From Nectonema munidae (taxonomy: Eukaryota; Nematomorpha; Nectonematoida; Nectonematidae), in the NCBI GenBank assembly GCA_030549495.1, contig JAUIRK010001018.1:262501-326500 (forward strand): DNA of 64,000 nucleotides. The letters are read 5' to 3'. Position numbers and translations under genes: made by a program. Under the pieces are notes generated by a model. That model saw only the letters and a list, made by a program, of their open reading frames with translations, was not told where the DNA came from and searched no databases. Of this stretch, positions 34,323 through 46,799 are shown piece by piece. Each line of letters begins with the position of its first letter. Positions within the stretch are counted from its first letter, which is position 1.

Positions 34323-34574
34323 CAGTGGCGGATCCAGGGGGGGGGGGGCTCATGGGCCTAGGCCCTATGAAAAATGGCTTCGAAAATTACCCTTACTAAT
34401 TTTTCTTTTTCCTAAAACAATACTTGTTAGTAGTTGATTACGTTTATATCAACAATATGACAAGTCGAATTCTAAAAGACATAATACAGCTGTCGTATTC
34501 TCTGAAGACTTAGCAAAAAAATTTAATAGATTTCGCCCCCCCCCCCCTATAAGAAATTTCTGGATCCGCCACTG
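34323..34574. mobile_element. hAT MITE, CAGTGGCGGATCCAG family, copy 2
   Basis: Same family as 20096-20370 but reverse-complemented; the interiors align closely (for example around ACGACAGCTGTATTATGTC). Flanks TCCTATAC and TCTTACAC agree at six of eight positions. Open frames running into it read through the G-run and are not genes. Confidence 0.82.
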
Positions 34575-35497
34575 TCTTACACAATAATCAAGTTTCAGTA
34601 AAATAGCTAACTTTGCAGAAGTAGCATCCCGGATTAAAATTTTGTGCTTAACAAAGTAATTTGAAACCAATCAGAATATTATAAGCTGTAAACATTTTGA
34701 TAACATACTTTTTTAGGAAGCAAATAACTTTGCCCTTATATTAGTTTTTATTTACTTCCATTAGTTTTCATTTCCATATTTGTTAGAAAATTTTTTTTTA
34801 GTGAAAATACTATGAAAATGAAGTTCTGAATATAAATTACTGCTACTTTTATCATATTTCGATGAGTTTTAAGTTAATTTAGAGTAATTACATAATTAAC
34901 TTGTTCAAGTTAGTGTCAGTTAAGCAATTAATAGAAATAAGTTAATAGTAACTTTAAGGCCTTTTTACTTAACATTAATTTATCCCATATTGTAGATTAA
35001 TGAAATGTACATTTAATTTTACATGTTTTAGCAAAGAAACAAGTTAGTTCTGATAAATGAAGAAACGAAAAGCATGAAGAAATACGACATAAAATGCTGA
35101 TCAAATCCACGATCTTGCCTAACATTTCAAAGTCATTTAGCGACATTCCATGTCCTTTCCACACTCAAATTTTTTTAAAAAGCTTTTTTTTTGGAAATCT
35201 CATTTTTATATATGTTGTTAGATATGTGAATTTTACAAAAAGATATTTACACTTTTGACATATTTTCCCATTTTTATAATAATCAATTATTATCTATATC
35301 ATTATATTTTAAGTTTATCATGATCATTGTTTAAAATGGGTAGACAAAATTTTTATAAGATTTAATTCTTTATTAGAAGAGATTTTGTGAGAACATATTC
35401 CCCCATATATTGTTATTATTTTTGATATCTCTCTTTGTTAATAAAGAACTTTTCAACGTTTCATAAATTTAAATAATTAAATACTCATAGTTGTAAC

Positions 35498-35902
35498 TAG
35501 CGATTGCACCCCGAAGGCCTTTTTTCCCTCCCCGGGGAGCGGAGACCCTGAAGAAAATTTTTTCTCACCCCGGGGAATATATATTTTTTTTTATCAAGAA
35601 CACTAAAATTTTGAAAAGATTTATTCAAAATTGTTCAAATAATAAAAATTTTAAAAACAATAATCCTGAGAGAGTCTGTTTTTGTTTACAATTTGAATCA
35701 TAATGAAATATAAATAATACATATAGCTTTGAAATACACATACATAATACATAAATATCACCACATTACCTATCATATAATGTAAAAATATTATTATAAC
35801 TGTCAATTTTTAATCTTGTATTTTTTCCCTGGGGAAAAAAGAGATTTTCCTCAAGGAGCGGGGAGGCTTTTTTTCTCGTTTTTCCCCGGGGTGCAATCTC
35901 TA
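35498..35902. mobile_element. hAT MITE, TAGAGATTGCACCCCG family
   Basis: Ends TAGCGATTGCACCCCG and TAGAGATTGCACCCCG, with a perfect 8-bp duplication GTTGTAAC at 35490-35497 and 35903-35910. Sub-terminal CCCCGGGGA blocks are present on both sides. It is 405 bp long and non-coding. Confidence 0.85.
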
Positions 35903-35910
35903 GTTGTAAC

Positions 35911-38347
35911 ATGCGCTATCATTCGAAATCTTGAGTAGCAACCGAATACTCCGTGAAAGACTGCTTTTGACTATTGAAGTTTCATTAGTGTTACTGTGTG
36001 TTTTCAAATCCCTCTTTAGAATTTTGAGGTTCTCTGAGTAAGATAAGTACCGCTTTGAGCTTGAATCAAGTTAGTGATGATGATGCAATACAAGAGAACG
36101 GGAGATTAGTACAGCAAAGTAACAATATGGAGAGTATTTAACTAAAATTAGTTTGGAATTTTCAAATGCTTTCTTTTCACTAAACTCAAAATGCCATGTT
36201 TTAATTAAATAGTACATACGTAAACAATATATTGCGTTTACATAATATATTAGTAAAAAGTTCATACTGATACGTGCATGGCTCAATCTTTGATACAAGC
36301 ATATGACTACTGGCAGGATCAAACAGGTATCACATAAATAACTAGTTTATTATATCGACTAGCAAAATAATTAAATAAATGAAGAAATAGACTACATAAG
36401 GCCAAGCAAAGCAGACGATATCTAAAAAAAACGCAGACGATTTATATTCAAAGTCATTGAAAAAAAGCAGACGAAGATGAAATTATTATGTTATTATGAT
36501 ACATATGTGATGTTTATTATGGAACATTGGCCGTAAATGGTTTAAATAGTAGGTTCTGGCATATTTTTGTCTTGATAGTGTTAATGCTTGAATTTTAAAT
36601 CCTTTGAGTTAGCACATTTTATAGTATCTAGAAATATATGAAGAACAAGTAATGTTTTTTAAATGATATTAATAGGCATATTGAGTAGGTTTCACCCTAA
36701 AATTACAAATAAAGACACAAGTATACTTTCTATAAAACCTCAATTGATAGCTTGTAATTAAGAATGAAGTAAATGTTCTCAAACTTCAGTTAGCTATTTC
36801 TCATTTAGCACCACGTTTTTGTTGTACTACAATTGAGGCGTAATCATATCTTAGATAGGTATGTTTAATTGAAACTAAAAATATATATATTACAGTTTAT
36901 TTTATTATTAGATAAAAAATTGGATCTTTTTGTACATGACAAAGATTGAGTGATCACAGATTTTTATGTCAATTGCAAAATTCTTGAGAGCGGAAGGAAA
37001 AAGGTAGCATCACGCCACATGTTTGTTTTTCACAAATATAGAGTACAAGACACGAAGTGTTACTTTTAAATCTTGCATCACGATATCTAAATAAAATGAA
37101 ACTGGAATAAAATTCATTAAAATCATCATTAAAAAAATGAATTAAAAAGCCAAAAGTCGAACATGAATCATGAAAGAAGAATTATAAGTAGAAATATGAA
37201 GTAAAAATTAAAAAACTTGAATATATCAATAATTATGAACTTCTAATTTTTCATATGTCTTGAAAAATACAAACTAATTTATAAAGTGGGTTTGGGACTT
37301 GGACCCTCGTGTTATAGTTTAGGCAAGTCCTTTTTCTTCTTTCTCTATCAATATCCTTTTAAACAAAATTTCTTAGCCTGTTATAATTTTGGAAAGTTTC
37401 AAAACTAAATTATTACATATGTGCACCCTCATAATGCCACTAGCAAAAGTCTTCATGCTCCTAATGCAATGGCCATGTTGTTTCGATGTAATGTAACTCC
37501 AACGCAACACCTTGAAAGGGCTACGTAGCAAAAGAGAACACCTTGCTAGCTTCAATAAAGGATGGTGCAAGAAAAATATGATAATCCAATAGAACTATAT
37601 AAAGATATGTCAATCAAAATATAAATTATAGCGGATATTGGAATAAATATATAAGATAATTTTGCATTATCCAAGCCTCAAATTTGTTATTCTTTGAATG
37701 ATGTTTGATTCATTGATTTCATTGGTTATTGAGGATGAACTACGAAAGGAAATTTTAGGACCCTTCAGACTAATCATGATATTAACGTACATTAAGGAAA
37801 AAAAATTGTCATAAAATTGTAGAGTTAAAAATCTTTCAAAGTTTCTGAGTCTTCAGTTTATTTTTTAAAACTTTTATTCATTTTGCAATATTTTACTTAT
37901 ATTTTTAATCATTTATAAATGTTTGAAAATACACGAACGTTATTATATAAATTATTTACAATTGTTCTGGACTGCATAAGATACACACTTTTTATTCTCA
38001 TTAATTGAATAATCCTTTTACTGTCAAAAATATAAATTTGTCGAAAATTTTTATTTGAGCTGGAAAGATTTTAGTCGTTCTTCTATTATCTTCTGTTTTG
38101 CGACTTTTTTTTATAGAAATCATTCACAAATATAGTTATTTCGCAGCTGATTCACAGTACTATCATGATGGTAGATGGATTAAAAGGTTTTTCGATGTTT
38201 TAGTTCATAATTCTTGGGTTTTTTTGGAAAATTAAAAAAGATATGAATAAATTTCAAGAAAATAAGGGAAGCATCGGAAAAGATGCTCATACTGACTTCT
38301 TTAGAAATCCAGGATTTTGCTTGATTGATAAAAATGAATTACACTAA
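35911..38347. other. No gene recognised
   Basis: AT-rich DNA. A dispersed motif, GCAGACGATAT with AACGCAGACGATTTA, occurs at 36408-36480 and again at 44250-44310. No ZP-N C4 half was found. Confidence 0.4.
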
Positions 38348-38560
38348 CATCAAGACTATGTTTGTACACTCAACATTCCATTAAAAGAAGGCTCGAGAAC
38401 TCTGGGGAAAATAAAAGAAGGCAATGCTACTCCAAAGAACGCAAAAGTCAAAATAGAGTTTTGCCTACTACTTGCCTTATCTGTAAAAAATGCATGCAAG
38501 CAGCATTTCAAAATATTTTGTAATGCATGTTATGAAGTCATGAATTCATTGAACATCTGA
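38348..38560 (+). other. Unassigned cysteine-containing open stretch
   Basis: A 70-codon open stretch, with no upstream ATG, that ends in a stop. It reads HQDYVCTLNIPLKEGSRTL and later KVKIEFCLLLALSVKNACKQ, FCNACYEVM. It has five cysteines and more codon-like composition than its surroundings, and lies on the strand of the ZP-N array. I do not recognise the family; it lacks the Y-x-N strand expected for the missing C4 half. It may be a terminal exon of a neighbouring gene, a decayed gene, or chance. Confidence 0.25.
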
Positions 38561-39275
38561 ATAAAGTTTTGCAACAATCTGAAAAGGTTATTATAAAGAT
38601 TATTATTTTTAAAAGTTTGATCTAGTTTTTTTATATGTACAATAAAATTTTCAAAATTTTCTTTTGTTCATTTATTAATATTTTAATCACTTTCTTCATT
38701 TTTCTTCAGGTTTATAAGTTTCAAACATCTTGAAACTCAAAAATAGGCCATGAACAATGAAGATGAAATAGCTCAAATCTATGAATAATAAAATATACTT
38801 ATAGATAGTTTAGTAAGATGATAAATTGTGTAAATAGCATAGGACCAACGTTTACAAACAACGTTGGCGTCTGTTAAGGTTCAGAACTATATTTTTAATT
38901 TAATATCGACAAAAAATAATAATTTTAGTATTTAGTGACTCAAAGAATGAAAAAAAAATTAGTTTTGATACTTAAATTCAGCATTATTTTATAAAAAAAA
39001 TCTATATAAGTTAAAAATTGAAAACAGAAAAAAAATAATATTTCTCTTGTAAAATGGAACTCATTTTTTAAAAAATACGCAACAGAAGACTTTTTGATAG
39101 TAATTCAATAAAAATAGTCGAAATGACCTATTGCTCTCTCATACATATCATGAACTAGTTGTCCCACGGCTTTAGCAATTGAGGACAACCTTTAAACCAG
39201 CATTCAAAAATAAAACCTAGAACTCAAATTTGATCGATATTGAAAACTTGTGTATATCTATGTATACTGGCTGGA

Positions 39276-39478
39276 GTAGGATTTCATGAAATCCCCTTAA
39301 ACTTTCAAAGAAATCGTGAAATCACTGTTTACTTGGCAAACTTTAATTCAGTAAAATTTCTAAGGCAATTCATGAAATAACTGACGTGTCTTTTTAGGAA
39401 TTACATGAAAGGCCTAGGAAATTCATAAAATTCCTAAGTCAAACAGTGATTTCAGGAATTCTGTGAAACATCTCACTG
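39276..39478. repeat. Hairpin-like MITE
   Basis: Inverted arms containing GAAATCACTGTTTACTTGG and, reversed, GAAATCACTGTTTGACTTAG; outer ends are GTAGGATTTCATGAAAT-like. About 200 bp, non-coding, just left of the nested hAT/Tigger cluster. Confidence 0.5.
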
Positions 39479-40516
39479 CAATCAATATACATATTATATA
39501 CATATATGTGTATGAGCTTATCTGATTGAAAAAGATGCTCAAAAAAACGAATAAAAAGGGTTTGAGCGAGTCATGAATATTATGAAATACAAACACCAGA
39601 TTTAGTGTTTCCCAAACTGTGTGTGTCGCAAAAACTTTCCAAGTGTGTCGCGAGATTTTTCAGAAATAATAAAAAGATACTGTTATCCCTCAATTAGCAC
39701 ATTTGTTCTCGAAAGCAAGCTCATTTGTCACACTGAATAAAATTTTATTGTTGCTGTTGCTTCTTCGCCCAGTTTCCTTCTGTTGCTACGTTAATCTTAA
39801 TGTTTGATGGATTACATGGCTACTGTTAATTATAATACAGTTGAGCCCCCGTATTCGCGGAGTTAGGTTCCAAAGCTAATCGCGAATAGTGAAAATCCGC
39901 GAATATTTGTTACCATTTTAAAAATGGTTTAAAATGAAAATTTACTATCATATTGAAGATATAATCAATATATTTGTTTGTTTTTTTAAATTAACTAGGC
40001 TTATTCTTTTTATATACCCTAAGTTATAATTAATCGGAAATATTTGTAAAAAAATTTATTAGAATAAATGACACACACAAAAAATTTAAAAAAAGTGAGA
40101 CTAGTTTAACTGACATGATCAGATAATTGAATTATTTTTTTACAGGCTGATAAAACATAGTAATTGGAAGTTGGGATTTTTGTTTTTTCGGGTTTTTAAA
40201 AAGATTAGCATACGGTTTGAAACAAGAATCAATTGAATTACAAAACTTTGTAGATCTTTCCATACTAGGGTCCCAATCGATACACAATTCTTTCAGTTCT
40301 TTTGGATAAGCGATTCAATGAAAGTCCTTCGTCATCAAAGTCTTTTTCATTTTCTTCTTCGTCTTTTTTTTCTTCGCTGCTAAATTCAGTTAATTCTTTT
40401 AAATCGATGTCTGAGTGCTTCCATTCCAGAGTCAATTAATGAATTTATATTATCTTCGTTGCAATCATCAAAACCTTCTCCACCTAAACATCTAGCTAAA
40501 AAAACAGTTTCTTCAA

Positions 40517-41815
40517 TTAATTTTGAATATTTTCTGTAAGGAAATTTTCAACATTATTCGAAATATCAGACCATAACTTTTTCCATGCAGCAATTAAAGT
40601 TTGCTTTTTTATAGATTCAAGTGATTTGTTAACAATTGTTAAGCAATTTGCAATTGTGAATTTTTTCCAATAATTTATTAATTGAAAGTTTTCATCTGCA
40701 TCCATTTCCATAACTAAATGTTAAACAAAGTTATGGAGATACAATGCTAGAGCAGATAACACCTTGATCTAAAGGCTGGATAGGACAAGTTGTGTTTGGA
40801 GGTAAAAATTCTATAGTCACTCCTTCACATTTAAGATCTGCAAAATGTCCACAGGCGTTATCCATTATAAGAAGCATTTTGAAATCCATATTTACACTAG
40901 TAATAAACTTTTTAACTTGAGGAACAAAATTGAACAAAAACCATTTTTGTAATAACGTTTTGGTTATCCAAGCTTTTTTGTTAGACATCCAAAAAACGGG
41001 CAAAGAATCTTTATCTTTATTTTTAAGAGCTCTTGGAGTGAAACTTTTATTGATAAAGCATGGTTTCACCATATAACCAGCAGCATTAATACACAAAATA
41101 AGAGACACTCTATCTTTTTGAGTTTTAAAACCTGAAGTGCGTTCCTCTTCTTTAAAAATATATGTACGAGATGGAACTTTTTTCCAATAAAAACATGTCT
41201 TATCATTGTTGAAAACTTGTTCAGGATGATAATTTTCATTCAACATTTTATTTAAATTAAACGAATATTTTGAAGCCCCTTCAAAGTCAGTTGATGCTTT
41301 TTCTCGGCATAAGTTAACACTTTTAAGCTGAAAACGATTTTTAAATCGGTCAAACCATCCTTTGCTTGCATGAAAACTTTTGGAGGACAAAAATGATGGA
41401 CCTGCTTGTTCTTCTTCTTTTTCATATTCTTCGTTGGAGTTTGGCAAAAATTGTTTGTACAGACTTTTTGCTTTTTCGCGAATAATATTGCTGTATAAAG
41501 GAATATTTTTTTTCTATAGTCTTGTATCCAGATAGACAAAGCTTGTTCCATTCTCACTATAGATTTATCTCTGATAGTGGAAACCATTTTTGCAGTGCTA
41601 CTAAAGCTAGCAAAATAAGAACTTCTAATTTCAACTTCTTTTTCTTTATGTATCTTACAGTACTCTCATTAATGCCATAATAGTTAGCTACTGTAGTATT
41701 TGACTTACCACCTTTTAACATATCCAAAAGCTCCAACTTTTTTTTGCAAAGTCATGGCTTTTTTGTGACGTTTAATTTTATCAGCTTGAAATTTAGGCAT
41801 ATTAAACTAAGATAA
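40517..41815 (-). pseudogene. Tigger-type DDE transposase, decayed
   Basis: Minus strand. It begins MPKFQADKIKRHKKAMTLQK, followed by a helix-turn-helix region with a frame slip near 41745, then SIVRMEQALSIWIQDY. The open frame 41447-40731 holds the catalytic domain: first Asp in FNNDKTCFYWKK (the neighbouring Glu of the usual VDE motif is Lys), second Asp in LLIMDNACGH, third Asp in PNTTCPIQPLDQGVI. The C-terminal part continues in another frame at 40711-40517. At least three frame changes make it inactive. It would have cut and pasted the surrounding element. Confidence 0.85.
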
Positions 41816-41944
41816 AAAATGTCTAAAAATAAAGAAAATTTACTTAAAAAAATGCAAACATCAATGAACTAAAGTAAATTTTTTTTATTTATATCTAATG
41901 ATCATAATGATCCTAGATTAATGTCCTAGATTCTAATGATCATA

Positions 41945-42478
41945 ATGATCATGAATTTCGGGTCTTCTTTGTGGAAAAATCCTCTCGTTGAAGCTGAAAA
42001 CCAGACTCTATCAGGTATATGTAAGAAGTGCGATGTGCTATGGAAGCGAATGCTGGGTTCTTAAAAAAGCCGATACAAAAAGAATGATGAGTACTGAGAT
42101 GAAAATGATACGGATGATGAATGGAAAAACTCTAAAAGACAGGCTTACCAATTATTACCTAAGGCGAAAGATGGGAATGATTTGCATAGAAGAGTACATG
42201 GAAGAAAACAGACTGAGATGGTTCGGGCATTTGGAAAGAATGGACGATGTCAGATTGACTAAAAGTATCAAAAATGAAGTGTTTGAAGGAAAGGCGAAGA
42301 GGGGACGCCCCAAGAAGACTTGGATGAAAGCAGTAGTAGAAAACATGGCCAAAAGAAAAGTAAAAGCGGAAGATGCTCAATGTAGAAAAACATGGAAAAG
42401 AAGCTGCAAACAAATGGCCAACCCTGGTTAGCTGGGAAAACAGCCATGCCCGGAAGGGCGAATGGATGATGATGATGA
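41945..42478 (+). mobile_element. LINE 3' fragment (RTE-like) inserted in Tigger
   Basis: An open frame at 41988-42431 encodes LYQVYVRSAMCYGSECWVLK, ENRLRWFGHLERMDD and KRGRPKKTWMKA, the C-terminal tail found after the reverse transcriptase of many RTE-like LINEs. The 3' end is a GAT repeat (GATGATGATGATGAT), common in that group. TCTAATGATCATA stands at 41932-41944 (and at 41894-41906) and again at 42479-42491, fitting a target duplication. It is 5'-truncated, as expected from LINE insertion. Confidence 0.75.
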
Positions 42479-42793
42479 TCTAATGATCATAAAACTAAAA
42501 AATATTTTTGAAATATTTTTAATAAAACTCTAAAATTATGAAAAAGAAACTTTTTTAAAGTAATTGAAATATAATTTTTAGATTAAAAATTTTAGGAAAA
42601 GAAAAGGCAATTTTTTTTATTTTCTGTTTAAAAATCGCGAATGTGCGAAACCGAGAATATTGAATCGCGAATACGCGGGGGTCAACTGTACTTCATTTAA
42701 TAGTTTTTTTTGAAATATTTGATTGGTGGTTTGTCTCGGAATTTTTCTATGCAAAGAATGTGTCGCGGCTCAAAAAAGTTAGGAAAACACTGG

Positions 42794-45700
42794 TTTAGAG
42801 CATCTTATTTATGCTTAATCTATGAAATCTTCGAAAAATACTCACAAATAGGCATTAAATAGTTGAAAAGGGGGAAAGATTTTTCAATATATTCAAAAGA
42901 GGACATTTCTGAGAATTTTTTGAAAAGTGAGAAAAAAAGTATTTTTAGTACAAATCACGTAAAGCAAATGTACTCATCTAAACATTCTATTTTGTAAGCG
43001 AAGAATAAGATAGATGGATTAAGAACAAGTGTATTGAAAAGATGAAGAAAAGCGGCAGAATACTATTTTTTTTTCAAAGACATACCTGAGATCCGGGGTT
43101 ACGAAAACGGTATACAAGTATCCTACACCTCTAAAGGTAGGTGTAGTTGGGTGCTTTAATTATAACAAATAAAAATATATTTAAACGAGCTATACCCAGA
43201 AGTCACTTTTCTCTTATCTATATCATACATTTTGTGTGAAGGAATACGCTTGATACCTACTTGGTATAATTATTTAGATTCACACGAAATTTGATTCGTT
43301 AAAACAAAAAAGCATTGAAAATTTTTTATCCAATCAGATAAAACAGTTTGTGTAGTTTTCTCGTGACCAAAAAAACCATAACTTTCAAAATATATAATAT
43401 GGAAATAGATTATGGTTATTACAAAAAGTAGTTTATATCTATCCATATATTCTAGTGTGATATAATTGATATTAACTTTATGGGCCAAAATTCGCAATTA
43501 AATTGACTTATTTCTGAATTGGCTATTCACGCACTAATATTGTTCGCATCAACATGCATGGCTTTGTGAATCAACATCTTTAATACTTCTGGGAATCAAA
43601 GTAAAGGTCTGCTTAAAAAAACAAATTCTAAAATAGAAGAACTTGCAATTCAGAGATTTGATTAAAATAAATACGTATTAATTATAATAATTATAGTATA
43701 CCTTATTTATTTTAACCAAGAAAGCTGAATATTTTTTTAAAATCTGCAAAATACACTTTATAACGGATGATAATATTCTAGAAGTCTATTTAAATTTTAC
43801 ATCAGAATACTATCAGAAACGTTGTATAGTTTCTGTGTTATGCTATCTTAAATTCTTAGCATAGTCGTTTTCTAAAAGGATAAAGGGATGCAGAATAACA
43901 AAACTTTGGCAAGCCCTGCTTCAGATGAAGACAATTTTTTCTGGAACTAAATAATATTTAGAAGAAAAGATAAACCTGAAGACTGTGTGAAAGACAAGTT
44001 CAATCCAAGATCCTGCATAAGATACAATGCCACATTCACATTTGCAAGCTAAAAGGGAAAAAAAGAAAAATTCTAAAGATGGAAAATAGTAGTTTCGAAA
44101 ATTTTAGTTAAATTTTTGAAGTCCAATAATATGCACTGGCAGCTGTTTGAAAAAATTATTTCGCGAAATAGACTCATTCGTAAATTGATCTCTACTGAAG
44201 TTCCCCCTCTATAACTTATTAGTTATAGTTTAAGCCGTTATCGACCAGAATAATCAGACGATATCTAGTGTAAAGCAGAAGAGTTGTATTAAAAAGCACT
44301 AATAAACGCAGACGATTTTATTTTTGTAAAGTAACCAATTAAAGTAAAAAGGCATTGACCAATAGTGTTACACTATTCAACAGCTGTGTTTGTGGCTGGC
44401 AATTTTTCATTGGAGCACGTAGGCTTCGCTTCTTTGATTGAATATTGACGTCACTCGCGCATATAGAAAACCACACTCACTCCAACGGAAGATAAATTGA
44501 CTTCATATGCTTCGATTAGTAGGCAAAAAGATGAGGCAAAGTTCTCAATCGAATTTAAAATTAGTATAAGAAAGGAAGTCTCGGACAGGCACAAAATTTT
44601 GGTTTACCACTAAAAGTAAAGCTTTCTATCAAATTGCGTTTAGAGTATTGTTTTATGATAGCGCTATTTTACCAAATAAATCGATGAGTTATGGACCCGG
44701 AGCGAGCAGTTTCAAAACAAATACTCGCGAGCTAGAGCCACAACTTAAATATACTATATTTTAGGCCACCTCCACATCCCTGATTGAAACTTGGTTTATT
44801 TTGTTTCTACATTTAATAAGAAGATGGTGACTTTTGGTTTATTTTATAGATTATGGCTATAATATTGAAAAGCTTATTTGTTCTTTTGAATGAAAAACTA
44901 TGAGCCAACATCCTAATAGCAGTGAAATAGAAAAAAACATTTTTTGAAAGCGATAAGTGAAAGTACTGGTAGTCAAGAAACAAGAAGTCAACTTTCTAGT
45001 TAGCCAAATTTCTTTAAAATTTAGAGATGAAATCTACTTTTTGTGGTGACTGCACACTAGATAGAGTTTTGCCAGGTTTAGCGCGCATGTGGGTACATAA
45101 CTTTCTGTTTGGAGTTTAAGCATTTAAAACTGGGCTCGAAAAAACCCGCATCCATGCCCATATAAATTAAAAAGTAATATCAACAATGATAAAATCGTGT
45201 TCTTCATTTTTATGGCCCAAATGAAATTTTTAAGTTTTTGCAAAAGTGTTTTACACATATTTTTAAGATCAAATTTAGTCGAAACGAATAAAAAGTTTTG
45301 ATCTAAACCAAAAAAGTGAAGTTTTAAAAAGCAAGTTGGCGTCTGTAAAGATTAAATTCCAGGAATATTCATGAAAAGAAATTCTGAATTTTGGTTGAAA
45401 CCGGAAATTTTGTCATACAAAAATGAGAGTTTCAAAGAATTGACTTCGCGTTGGTTTCATGTAGAAACGTTCAAATAAGTAGAACGCTGATTCAAGAAAG
45501 GGGGCTTAAATTTGCAAAGAGTTTTGGAAATGATTATTTTCACGCTTAAAGTGAATTGATTGATTGCGTGTTTTATAAAGCGCAATAACTTTGCTTTTAA
45601 ATCAAGTATTGGAGAAAGTGACAATGTGACTGAATTGAACCAATGTGACTGTAAATTGACAATGTGGGTTCTAATTATGGTTCTGAGAATATATTCAATA

Positions 45701-46799
45701 TGGATGAGACAGGACTTTTGTATAAGAAAAGAGGTTGACGAAAAAATCCTTTCATTTTAAAGGTATATTACATTTTTAATTTTATTTATACATTGAAATT
45801 ATTGTTTAGGGTTAAAATACAGCTGGCACAAAGCAATCAAAAGAGAGAAAGAGAGAGTGATATTAGTTTTAGGTGATTCTATGACTGGTGAAAAATTCAA
45901 AGCAATGATCATAGGAAAATCAGCGAAACTAAGATGTTGCAAGAAAATAAAAATGCTATGTTACCAATTCATTCTATAAATCGAATAACAAAGCCTGGAT
46001 GAAACGGCAAAACTCTTCAAAAATTGTAAACCTCCAAAATTAAGAATCAAAATTTAATATCAAATCAAATTGCTGACCTTTTAATTACTTTATTCTCTTT
46101 TTTAAACTGTCTGCCTAAATATTATATCCCTCTTGTTGAAGATGATGATGATGACTTTAAGGATAAGTTTATTAATGCGTTCACCGATGTTGTTTTGAAT
46201 CGGATTCGGATTTTAGGAAAGGGGGTGTTGCAAATCAAAGAGGAATTGAAGCGAGAAGGAATGACAAAGGCAAAAAATTAAAGATGAGTTGGATAAAAGG
46301 GTTTGTGAAGCTTCTAACAAAATGAGTGATTAAGCTGAAAAACAAATCTCAATACCAAATAAGATACTTTGTCATCATGTGATGTTTTAAATCTTAGAAA
46401 AGGAATTTATCTGCAGGCTACTCAAAGGATATTGACAGTACTCATTATGTATGTAAAGATAACCAATAAGCATATGATGGTAAGATTTTGTAGACACGAT
46501 ACAAAAGTAAACGATTCTTAAAGGTTCAAAAATTTAAATCAATGAGGACCTAACATAACTATTTTATGTGCGCGTAAAAAATCAAAATTATTCAGCTATG
46601 TAAATAGTTACGATGGCAGAATATACTGTTTCAACAACGATAAAATAAAATAACATACCTTGTATTAGCGAAATCGACAAATTCAAATAATATTTTTTTC
46701 ATCTCACTTTTCTAGGATTTTTTTTTCAAAATAAATAGACAATTTTTTTATTTCAGCCATCTTTTTTTTTTATAATATTTATTTTGTTCATGATCTTCT
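42794..46799. other. No confident gene
   Basis: AT-rich. A short open piece at about 43965-44052 reads RKDKPEDCVKDKFNPRSCIR then YNATFTFAS and a stop, after a TATTTAG; it may be an exon relic. A related CCACGATCTTGCC stretch occurs near 35110. Otherwise only dispersed repeats are seen. Confidence 0.3.

Larger units (their letters stand above)
39838..42688 (-). mobile_element. Tigger/pogo transposon
   Basis: Inverted ends CAGTTGAGCCCCCGTATTCG and CAGTTGACCCCCGCGTATTC, with TA on each side, as in the pogo/Tigger group. The minus strand codes for a Tigger-type transposase (41815 down to 40517), including an N-terminal helix-turn-helix. An RTE-like fragment is inserted near its 5' side at 41945-42478. 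Length without the insert is about 2.3 kb, near the family norm, so this is an almost full copy. Confidence 0.88.
39604..42793. mobile_element. hAT-like MITE split by a Tigger insertion
   Basis: Left part 39604-39837 begins TAGTGTTTCCCAAAC and holds GTGTGTCGC blocks; right part 42691-42793 ends, reverse-complemented, CAGTGTTTTCCTAAC with a GCCGCGACACATTC block. The two parts flank the Tigger element precisely, so they read as one short element opened by it. The flanking octamer is not clear. Confidence 0.5.

Noticed and set aside
42155-42413. Two minus-strand frames
   Set aside because: Antisense shadows of the RTE-like C-terminal coding region.
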